From positions 1-44,585 of the forward strand of contig CANQSM010000017.1 in assembly GCA_947626525.1 (NCBI GenBank): a stretch of DNA of 44,585 bases. The letters are read 5' to 3'. This DNA is from an uncultured Phocaeicola sp. Its GTDB lineage: Bacteria; Bacteroidota; Bacteroidia; Bacteroidales; Bacteroidaceae. The position numbers and the translations under genes were made by a program. This document shows positions 38,912 through 44,585 of this stretch, one piece after another; positions within the stretch are counted from its first letter, which is position 1; each line of letters begins with the position of its first letter. The notes under the pieces are model-generated. The model ran no database searches, was not told the DNA's origin, and was given only the letters and a program-made list of their open reading frames with translations.

Positions 38912-39265
38912 ATGAAAAAAATAATTGAATTTTTGCAGGAAAACGGCATAGATTACACCGTTTCAAAATTTGGCAATCCTTATTATTTTGATGACAATTT
39001 CAGCGTTGAGGGGTTGCAAGTATCTTTTGATTTTTATTTAGATGACAATGCAAACCAAAAAAAGGCAAAATTTGAAAAATTTATGAAACTTAAAAAATCT
39101 TATGAAGTCCGCTCTTTTCGTTTTGGTTGCGGATATACATATAATATTTTTACAGTATTTGACGCGCGGCGGCTCGATGAACACGAAAACGCCATAAAAA
39201 AAGCTACTGAAAAATTTTGGCAGGAAGAACACGCGCGGCGGCTTATGGCAGGAAAAGCAATATAA
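38912..39265 (+). CDS. hypothetical protein, 117 aa
   Basis: GGAGGG upstream. KKIIEFLQENGIDYTVSKFG, then FDDNFSVEGLQVSFDFYLDD, a Lys-rich helix and a charged C-terminal helix (KKATEKFWQEEHARRL). Alpha/beta. Unknown family. Last gene of the run of short genes. Confidence 0.6.
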   Translation: MKKIIEFLQENGIDYTVSKFGNPYYFDDNFSVEGLQVSFDFYLDDNANQKKAKFEKFMKLKKSYEVRSFRFGCGYTYNIFTVFDARRLDEHENAIKKATEKFWQEEHARRLMAGKAI

Positions 39266-39274
39266 TTAATTTTT

Positions 39275-39320
39275 TTGCCGCGCTGGTGCTTTTGCGTCGG
39301 TTCGTTTCCGACGGCGGCAA
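39275..39320 (+). ncRNA. RNA element of the same plan, spacer E
   Basis: P1 TTGCCGC (39275-39281) with GCGGCAA (39314-39320); P3 GTCGG/CCGAC (39296-39312) with 7-nt loop TTCGTTT. P2 region weak. It begins 9 bases after a stop codon. Confidence 0.45.
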
Positions 39321-39658
39321 TTCTGCAATAACGCAAACCGCACAGGGGCAGAAAGCCCCTTGTAAACATCTACATCAACATTTTATTTATTAGTCGTGTG
39401 GCACGCGTGAAAATGGCTTTTATAGCCTTATTGCGTCGGCGATGTGGCAGCCGTAAAAAGTCCACCTTTTAGCCGCTGGAAGTAATACAGCGGTCAAGGC
39501 TCAATGCGTGGCAATGTCTTGTCAAAAAAAATAGTGCCGCCGTCGTGGAGCTTGTGCATCTCCACATAAAAACAGATTGCACACGCCCGCGCCGCGAATG
39601 GCGCAAACCGTCCGCACATTGACAACTTAACAGGGGCTAAAAATCCGCCGCGTGTGGC

Positions 39659-39687
39659 TTGTTTGTCGTGCCTTTTTGTGGTACAAT
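39659..39687 (+). promoter_or_regulatory. possible promoter upstream of the AATGCGT repeats
   Basis: TTGTTT (39659-39664), 17-base spacer, TACAAT (39682-39687). The start point would lie just before the repeats. Confidence 0.45.
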
Positions 39688-39702
39688 TATAAATAATGCC
39701 GT

Positions 39703-39742
39703 AATGCGTTCAAAATGCGTGTTTAATGCGTTTTAAATGCGT
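39703..39742. repeat. four AATGCGT repeats in exact 11-bp phase
   Basis: AATGCGT at 39703, 39714, 39725 and 39736; a degenerate fifth at 39747; an inverted copy ACGCATT at 39824-39830. The phase of one helical turn indicates a protein-binding array. Confidence 0.7.
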
Positions 39743-40212
39743 CTTGATGTGCATTTTGTTTAGCGTACATCAAAACAGGATAACCAACGCTATAATTATG
39801 CCTAAAATGTGCATAGCTCTAAAACGCATTTAAAAGCCCTTTACAGTGTTTTAGATGTCAAACGCATAAATTACCATTGCGGATATAAAACGCCGTCACA
39901 GGGGCTACAGTGACGCGACAGGGGCATATTATGATTGTGTCCATATCGGCGAAAATTTCACCAAAACCCCGAAAAAATGATTTTGAAAAAAAAATGCAAA
40001 AAATTGTCAGCTCGGAAAATCGGTTTGTCGGGCTGAAAAATCATAGGGGGGGGGTATTTTTTAGAGATGCAATAGGGGGCGCGCGTCGAAAAAATTTTCA
40101 AAAAAATTGTGGTTTCGGGTTTTTGGTTTTGCCAGTCAGGAAATATAGGGTACGGGGGTATCAAAAAGTTTTGCAGTCATACAGACCAAAAAATAGTTAG
40201 GAGGATTTTAAA

Positions 40213-40575
40213 ATGATTAAATCAGAAAATGCGGTCAAAACGCCTAGTGAAATTCTACAGGAAATGAGGGAAAAAGAGCAAAAGTCCGACAAACGGCTCA
40301 AATATTTTTCGTGGATATTTTTCTTTGTGGGACTGGAGCTTTTATGCGTGCTTATGTACCTTGATGTTTACCCTGCAATAAAGGCGATTGCCTTAGATGT
40401 GTATGTTTTTATTGCTGTGAATTGCTTTCACAAGCTAGGTTTAAGAGAGGGCGTTAAGCTTGCGGAAAAATACCATAAAATGGACAATAAACAAAATGAA
40501 GAAACGATAGAATATCTAAGAGGGAAAATTGTGGATTTAGCCCAAAAGCAAGTAGAGCAAGAATTAGAGCGGTAA
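40213..40575 (+). CDS. membrane protein, 120 aa
   Basis: AGGAGG before the ATG. Two membrane segments (about residues 30-50, FSWIFFFVGLELLCVLMYL, and 55-75) followed by a Gln/Glu-rich coiled coil. Own terminator follows. Function unknown; small envelope proteins with coiled tails occur in phage exclusion systems, but there is no specific evidence here. Confidence 0.6.
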   Translation: MIKSENAVKTPSEILQEMREKEQKSDKRLKYFSWIFFFVGLELLCVLMYLDVYPAIKAIALDVYVFIAVNCFHKLGLREGVKLAEKYHKMDNKQNEETIEYLRGKIVDLAQKQVEQELER

Positions 40576-40592
40576 AAAACTACCGCTCTTTT
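40567..40592 (+). terminator. intrinsic terminator of the membrane protein gene
   Basis: GAGCGGTA (40567-40574), 6-base loop, TACCGCTC (40581-40588), then TTTT; it overlaps the stop codon. Confidence 0.85.
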
Positions 40593-40645
40593 CTATGCAA
40601 TGCAAAAGACGGTAGATTGTTCCAATTTTTAAGTCAATACCTATC

Positions 40646-40685
40646 TTTAAAAAATCTGACAGGGGAAAATTCCCCTGTCAGATTT
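40646..40685 (-). terminator. strong terminator of the zincin gene
   Basis: Perfect 16-bp arms (40652-40667 and 40670-40685) with a 2-base centre; on the minus strand a T-rich tract follows. Lies between convergent genes. Confidence 0.85.
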
Positions 40686-40700
40686 AAGTATCTATTGTTT

Positions 40701-41024
40701 CTATGCCGCGATATATGTGATTGCAGACAATAAACTGTCTAGCAGGTCAATAATCTCCCTCCCGTTATCTGCCATAAAGTTGCAGAGCCACTCTTCCGTT
40801 TCAATAGGCAAATCAATGTTATGCTCAAAACAGATACAGTGGGTAAGCTCGTGGCACAAAACACGCTCACGCATATAGTCAGACAGGTTATCCGCTATCC
40901 AAACGGTTTTGACAGAATTATCACTCACGCCTATTGTCCAAGTGCCGTTACTTCTACGCAAATTCGGGCTGTTAGGTCTGCAAAACTCCAAACGCCATAT
41001 GTGGTTGTTCACCGTAAAAACCAT
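40701..41024 (-). CDS. HELTH zincin-like metalloprotease
   Basis: 107 residues from the ATG at 41024, with AAGGTGGTG upstream. VLCHELTHCICFEHNIDLPI has the intact HExxH (H58, E59, H62); the following ETEEWLCNFMADNGREI provides acidic candidates for the third ligand. Small zincins of this type occur in many Firmicute phages. It could process a capsid, repressor or host protein. The connector-region protein at 12688-13026 is a degenerate relative. Confidence 0.75.
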   Translation of the reverse strand: MVFTVNNHIWRLEFCRPNSPNLRRSNGTWTIGVSDNSVKTVWIADNLSDYMRERVLCHELTHCICFEHNIDLPIETEEWLCNFMADNGREIIDLLDSLLSAITYIAA

Positions 41025-41040
41025 ATTATCACCACCTTAT

Positions 41041-41062
41041 AAGAAAAGGGGCTTGCGCCCCT
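41041..41062 (-). terminator. intrinsic terminator of the low-complexity cassette
   Basis: AGGGGC (41047-41052), TTGC loop, GCCCCT (41057-41062), followed on the minus strand by TTTCTT. Confidence 0.8.
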
Positions 41063-41074
41063 AATCCTATCGTT

Positions 41075-41977
41075 TTACTGTTTCAGCATTTTGGCAAAAT
41101 TGTCAAACTTTTGGCTTGCCATTAATCTCTCTGCGCTCGTCATCTTCGGCATAAGCTCTTTGACATCACCGCCGACTACAGTAAGTATTTCCTCTAAGCC
41201 TCTCATATTCTCGGCGTTGTCCTCTGCTGTGTTGCCTTTGTGCATTTCTTTCTTTTCCTCATATCCGCGTTTTGCCCTGTCGTATCTCGAATTGTTGTTG
41301 CTATTTTCACTTCTTCCACGCTCATAGCCCTCTGAATAGCCTCGCCTGTTTCCGTCATCATAGCCGTCTGAATATCCGCGCGAAGATGAGTTACCGCCGT
41401 TACTGCCCGACATACCGCCCGAACGCCCGTTTGAAGATGAGCCGCCGCCGCTCATATTGCCACTGTTGCCCATACCACTGCTGTAGTACATTCTGCCCTG
41501 CTCGCGGTCAAAGTCCCTTAATTCTTCAGGAGTGTAGTTATGGTACATTTCTAACGGCATATAATACATAGGTTCTTCATATCCGCGCCTGCCTACATAA
41601 CTGCCACGCCCTTTAGGTGCATACCTGCCTGTCCTCTTGTAGCGGTAGTTGTCGTAAAACCTGCGCTCCATATCCTCATCATCGCCGTTGTATTGCTCGC
41701 GCATTTTCTCCATAACCTTTTTATATTCTTCTTCCTCGGTTTCCTCTTTCTCCATAGCCGATAATATGTATTTGTAATAGCAAGCCTTGACAATCTTTTC
41801 TTTAGCCTCGTATAGGTCTTTAAGAATGTCGATTGCCTCACCCATCTCTTTTGTGTCAACATTTTCAGCACCTTTTTCAAATTCAGTGCTTACAATGTCC
41901 ATTACCTTTTCACAAACCTTTTTTATGGGTTTTGTTTCTTCTTCCAGTTTCATTTCTATTTTGGTTTCCTCGTGCAT
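41075..41977 (-). CDS. low-complexity Gly/Ser/Tyr/Arg-rich protein, 300 aa
   Basis: ATG at 41977 after GGAGG. The N-terminal 120 residues are helical and acidic (VMDIVSTEFEKGAENVDTKE, AIDILKDLYEAKEKIVKACY). Residues 120-250 are rich in Gly, Ser, Asn, Tyr and Arg, with GRGSYVGRRGYEEPMYYMPL and RGYSDGYDDGNRRGYSEGYE. The last 50 residues form a helix. The middle resembles disordered RNA-binding or phase-separating proteins. Family unknown to me; last gene of the cassette. Confidence 0.6.
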   Translation of the reverse strand: MHEETKIEMKLEEETKPIKKVCEKVMDIVSTEFEKGAENVDTKEMGEAIDILKDLYEAKEKIVKACYYKYILSAMEKEETEEEEYKKVMEKMREQYNGDDEDMERRFYDNYRYKRTGRYAPKGRGSYVGRRGYEEPMYYMPLEMYHNYTPEELRDFDREQGRMYYSSGMGNSGNMSGGGSSSNGRSGGMSGSNGGNSSSRGYSDGYDDGNRRGYSEGYERGRSENSNNNSRYDRAKRGYEEKKEMHKGNTAEDNAENMRGLEEILTVVGGDVKELMPKMTSAERLMASQKFDNFAKMLKQ

Positions 41978-41992
41978 ACTGTTCACCTCCAT

Positions 41993-42379
41993 TTACGCCG
42001 TTGGCGCAGTTCCGTTAATGGACTGCAAATTGTTGTTCGGTTGACAATAAGTTTTTCCAAGAAGCCTAAAACTGCCTCCTGTTGAGCTTGTCTGAACAAC
42101 CGTACTGTATTTTGTCCTTGTCCTTAAAGTTCCTGCCAACATCTGCGTGCCGTTGCATAACAGGAGAGGATAATTTACTCCGCCTGTGCCTATGGTAATA
42201 ATGACTGGTGCGCCGATAATAGCCTCGTTTGGTATCGCCTGTGCAATAACGATACAATAACGCCCACCATTCTCATAACTTCCTGCTGGTATGTTTACAG
42301 TAAGTACGCCGCTTGCGTATGTAACGGACTGGCTTAATATGAGATTAGGGCATAATTTACATATATTTTTGCAAGCCAT
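41993..42379 (-). CDS. beta-rich Cys-containing protein, 128 aa
   Basis: GGAGGG before the ATG. CKNICKLCPNLI at the start, then VTYASGVLTVNIPAGSYENG, YCIVIAQAIPNEA, PVIITIGTGGVNYPLLLCNG and GSFRLLGKTYC. I recall very similar proteins in gut Clostridia mobile elements, always next to Gly-rich proteins such as the next gene. Probably a surface or structural component; function unknown. Confidence 0.65.
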   Translation of the reverse strand: MACKNICKLCPNLILSQSVTYASGVLTVNIPAGSYENGGRYCIVIAQAIPNEAIIGAPVIITIGTGGVNYPLLLCNGTQMLAGTLRTRTKYSTVVQTSSTGGSFRLLGKTYCQPNNNLQSINGTAPTA

Positions 42380-42464
42380 AATATTTTTCCCTCCTTAAAT
42401 CAATACAGGGCAGACATTCGCCTACCCTGTAGAATAATCAGCCTTTTAGGCGAGTTTTCTTAAA

Positions 42465-43361
42465 TTAACCGTTGCAAGCACAGCCAAAACCGCAGCCACA
42501 GCCGTTGTTATAGTTGTACCCGTAAGAGCCAGTGAACGGATTGCATACCTGATATGCCGCTACAGGGAATGGACGCAGAGTGTTTACAAGGTAAGTATTC
42601 TGATTAGCCTGTGACTTCTCCCAACGGAGTGTCTGGTTTTCGTCACGAACCTTCTGTAATTCCTGTGCGCTCATATAGTCAATAATCCTGTCGCCGACCT
42701 TATCAATAGCCTGCAATGTCGCGCAATTCTGCGTCGCAAGGTTATAATTGAGCTGCATAAGGTCTTTCTCGTTTGCGCAGCAGCACTGCTGTATCTGGTT
42801 TTGAATTGCGTTTGTGTTCATAACGCCCTGTGTCGTGTTCGCCTGAATTGCCTCTCTTGTGTCGCAGCAACACTGGGCAAGCTGCGTCTGTAAAGCGTTA
42901 GCGTTCTGCAATGCAACCACATTAGCCGCGTTAGCGTTCTGTAAGTTAGTTACATTCATTGCGTCAAGCATTCTTGCGGTATCGTACTGCTGATTACATA
43001 TTGTGCTGTTGAGATTAGCAAATCCAACATTTACAGCGTCGGAAATGTTTCCTGTTTCCCTCATCAGGTTTTGGAAATTATTGTCGATACAAGCCTGTTC
43101 TCTTGTAAGTGCGCCCTGTGCAGCTGCGCTACTTCCGTTTGAACCGCCGTTTCCAAAACCGCCAAAACCGCCGAACCCGTTCATAAACAGGAATGGCAAG
43201 AACATTCCCATACCGCCGCCGCCAAATCCCCAGTTGTCACCAAAAATGAGTGCCAGTATCGCAAGGGCAATCCAGTCGCTGTTCCAACCGCTGTTTCCGC
43301 CGCCCATATTCCCATAAGCAGGAGTTACAGGCATTGTGAAAGGTGTAGAATTGTTGAACAT
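42465..43361 (-). CDS. Gly-rich, CCC-containing coiled-coil protein, 298 aa
   Basis: ATG at 43361 after AAAGGAGG. It starts MFNNSTPFTMPVTPAYGN, has a Gly/Phe-rich hydrophobic segment (about residues 20-75), a long Asn/Gln/Ala coiled coil with QCCCDTREAI and QCCCANEKDL, and a Cys/Gly tail (NGCGCGFGCACNG). A family common in gut Firmicute phages, to my memory without assigned function. The triple Cys in the coil suggests metal or disulphide clusters in an oligomer, possibly a virion or membrane-bound fibre. Confidence 0.65.
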   Translation of the reverse strand: MFNNSTPFTMPVTPAYGNMGGGNSGWNSDWIALAILALIFGDNWGFGGGGMGMFLPFLFMNGFGGFGGFGNGGSNGSSAAAQGALTREQACIDNNFQNLMRETGNISDAVNVGFANLNSTICNQQYDTARMLDAMNVTNLQNANAANVVALQNANALQTQLAQCCCDTREAIQANTTQGVMNTNAIQNQIQQCCCANEKDLMQLNYNLATQNCATLQAIDKVGDRIIDYMSAQELQKVRDENQTLRWEKSQANQNTYLVNTLRPFPVAAYQVCNPFTGSYGYNYNNGCGCGFGCACNG

Positions 43362-43449
43362 AATTTTGTCCTCCTTTAAAAAATCTATTTTCATAAAGAG
43401 GAACCGGTTTTTATTGTGCGCACACCTCATTATGTCAACTGTGTTTTTA

Positions 43450-43734
43450 TTAATTAAAACCTAAATATTGTTTTGCATTTTTCTCAAATTCAGAATAGTT
43501 TTGTCCTTTTTCTTGGAAAATATTGTTTGCTATTTCCGTCAATCCTGCTGTGTCGTTTTGATTTAACTTTTCCATAACATTCTGCACTATAGGAATACCC
43601 ATAGCTTTCGGATTATTTTTAATTTGGCTTAAAACCTGTGACGGATTTAGCGTTCTCAATTTCTGCTGATACTGTGCCTGAAACTGTGGATTTTGCATTA
43701 TTTGTCTAAGCTTCATCATATCCTGTTGGTTCAT
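43450..43734 (-). CDS. Gln/Asn-rich helical protein, 94 aa
   Basis: MNQQDMMKLRQIMQNPQFQA, QVLSQIKNNPKAMGIPIVQN, then FEKNAKQYLGFN. Entirely helical. The ATG overlaps the end of the preceding gene by 4 bases. Part of the same cassette; no known function. Confidence 0.6.
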   Translation of the reverse strand: MNQQDMMKLRQIMQNPQFQAQYQQKLRTLNPSQVLSQIKNNPKAMGIPIVQNVMEKLNQNDTAGLTEIANNIFQEKGQNYSEFEKNAKQYLGFN

Positions 43735-44252
43735 TCAGTTTCAGCCTCCTTTTTAGCCTTGGAATTTGTCTTTGCCTTTCCAAAAAATTCATCAAGCCTG
43801 TTTTGTACGCCGTCTATCTTTGCAGAGATACCCTCTAAAACTTCACCAAATGCCCCGTAAGCGTCGTTTTGACCTTCTGCCGATAAATTGTCCACCTTAT
43901 TATCTAAATTTAATTGTAGGGGCTTGTATGATGTTGTAGCTATTGTCCCGTTTGAGCTCCACACGCGCCGCTGGATTTCTGTGCCATCGCTCTTGATAAA
44001 AATTGCTCCCATAGCGTCCATAGGTACATCATTCGCGGATATGGCGTTAAAGTCATCAACTATACGTCCGTTCAAGCCCTGAAATTGTGGCTGCGCCTGC
44101 TGCTGTGACTGCTGTATCTGTGCTATCTGCTGTTGCTGCGCATACCTGTCAATATACGGATTGGGTACTTGTGTCGGTTGGAAATTATAATTGGGGTACA
44201 TAGGCTGAACCGCCTGCATTGGCTGATTATAGTAACTCGGATAATTTGACAT
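43731..44252 (-). CDS. Gln/Pro/Tyr-rich protein with C-terminal coil, 173 aa
   Basis: Disordered Tyr/Pro/Gln-rich N-terminus (residues 1-60), a folded middle part (GLNGRIVDDFNAISANDVPM, DAMGAIFIKSDGTEIQRRVW) and a helix at the end. The middle domain is one I remember from gut Firmicute phage proteins of unknown role. AGGA lies before the ATG at 44252. Confidence 0.6.
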   Translation of the reverse strand: MSNYPSYYNQPMQAVQPMYPNYNFQPTQVPNPYIDRYAQQQQIAQIQQSQQQAQPQFQGLNGRIVDDFNAISANDVPMDAMGAIFIKSDGTEIQRRVWSSNGTIATTSYKPLQLNLDNKVDNLSAEGQNDAYGAFGEVLEGISAKIDGVQNRLDEFFGKAKTNSKAKKEAETE

Positions 44253-44379
44253 CAGGATTTTCCTCCAAGATTTCTCTTAAAATTCTTTCGATTACGCTAA
44301 AAGCGGTAGCCTGACAGCCTATAGGAATAGTCTGCATTTCCTTGTCGGACAGGATTTTGATTTCTATGTCTGTGTTCAC
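44227..44379 (-). CDS. small protein with GTG start, 50 aa
   Basis: AGGAGG lies 8 bases before the GTG at 44379. NTDIEIKILSDKEMQTIPIG, then AFSVIERILREILEENPDV. It overlaps the next gene by 26 bases, so translation is coupled. First gene of the low-complexity cassette. Confidence 0.6.
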   Translation of the reverse strand: MNTDIEIKILSDKEMQTIPIGCQATAFSVIERILREILEENPDVKLSELL

Positions 44380-44411
44380 GCTTACCGCCTCCTATACCTA
44401 AATTTTGGCAT

Positions 44412-44433
44412 AAAAAAAGACGGCTAAACCGTC
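44412..44433 (-). terminator. terminator in the leader of the cassette
   Basis: GACGG (44419-44423), CTAAA loop, CCGTC (44429-44433), then seven T on the minus strand. It lies between a possible promoter and the first gene, so it could be an attenuator or the end of an upstream transcript. Confidence 0.8.
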
Positions 44434-44449
44434 AACAAACCGTAACAAT

Positions 44450-44458
44450 ATTATAACA
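44450..44458 (-). promoter_or_regulatory. possible extended -10 promoter
   Basis: Minus strand TG-T-TATAAT with no good -35 box. The terminator 44412-44433 begins about 17 bases downstream. Confidence 0.4.
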
Positions 44459-44585
44459 TAACCGTAAAATCTAGCCATTTCCCGTATTTAGCCCTTGCTA
44501 TATTCGGGGGAGTGATTATAGCTTGGGAAAAATCAGACTAAAATGTAACAAAGCGTATCTCTATGTCATTTCCCGTAATAACAAT
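44459..44585. other. right edge, no gene seen
   Basis: Contains the 11-bp direct repeat CATTTCCCGTA at 44476-44486 and 44567-44577. No open frame with a ribosome site. Confidence 0.4.

Larger units (their letters stand above)
39321..40212. other. long non-coding region with hairpins
   Basis: About 890 bases without a supported gene. GTGGAG/CTCCAC (about 39547-39567), CCGCTG/CAGCGG (about 39473-39493) and GGGGC/GCCCC (about 39344-39358) are hairpins. The open plus-strand frame 39910-40200 is low in complexity, without ribosome site, and contains G and A homopolymers. See separate entries for the promoter and repeats. It might hold a non-coding RNA or a second origin. Confidence 0.4.

Noticed and set aside
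39910-40200. Open plus-strand frame of 96 codons
   Set aside because: No ribosome site, low-complexity composition with G9 and A8 runs, and no recognisable domain; likely chance.
1-44585. Diversity-generating retroelement or retron
   Set aside because: No reverse transcriptase motif (YxDD) in any frame I read and no template/variable repeat pair.

Overview
The window reads as most of a temperate siphophage (or prophage) of a low-GC, probably gut, Clostridia host such as Lachnospiraceae. Reasons: strong AGGAGG-type ribosome sites, consensus sigma-A promoters, TTG and GTG starts, lipoproteins with Firmicute-style signals, and a virion gene order typical of SPP1/HK97-like phages. No integrase, endolysin gene, DNA polymerase or CRISPR array is visible, so the element continues beyond at least one edge.

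Layout. (1) 1-4800, minus strand: an accessory (moron) block lies between the tape measure gene and the next tail gene (DUF6711-like, cut by the left edge). It holds three lipoproteins, a small membrane protein, a zinc-ribbon protein, an antirepressor and a small protein. (2) 4807-22909, minus strand: the morphogenesis operon. In transcription order it runs terminase, a sigma-region-4-like protein, portal, scaffold, decoration protein, major capsid, connectors, a fibre-like protein, XhlA-like protein and holin, head closure, neck, tail terminator, major tail protein, frameshifted tail chaperones and tape measure. (3) 23000-32056, minus strand: small early or accessory genes, including a ThyX-like protein, DUF3310, three tRNAs, several Cys-rich proteins, a LemA-family protein with a membrane partner, an HNH nuclease divergent from an XRE regulator, and a distant small-terminase-like gene. 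(4) 32250-37520: a plasmid-like replication/control region with a winged-helix Rep-like gene, four 23-bp iterons, ribbon-helix-helix (RHH) regulators and 11-bp phased repeats. It contains a tandem direct duplication of a 2,199-bp unit. (5) 37520-40600, plus strand: a run of very short genes separated by GC-rich foldable spacers, then about 0.9 kb of apparently non-coding DNA with phased AATGCGT repeats. (6) 40650-44400, minus strand: a HELTH zincin and a cassette of Gly/Gln/Cys-rich low-complexity proteins.

Most interesting points. The 93-residue lipoprotein just downstream of the tape measure gene carries a gapless stretch of about 40 residues closely resembling a segment of this phage's own tape measure protein, which suggests superinfection exclusion by tape-measure mimicry. 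The decoration protein appears to be extended by a -1 frameshift into a domain also found at the C-terminus of the fibre-like protein. The RHH gene upstream of rep sits beside two blocks of five 11-bp repeats, reminiscent of the ParR/parC centromere of plasmid R1 and of CopG-Rep operons. That region is duplicated in tandem with a 7-bp junction at two start codons. A series of similar folded RNA elements directly follows successive stop codons in the plus-strand operon. All functional statements come from reading the sequence and recalled family knowledge; no search was run.
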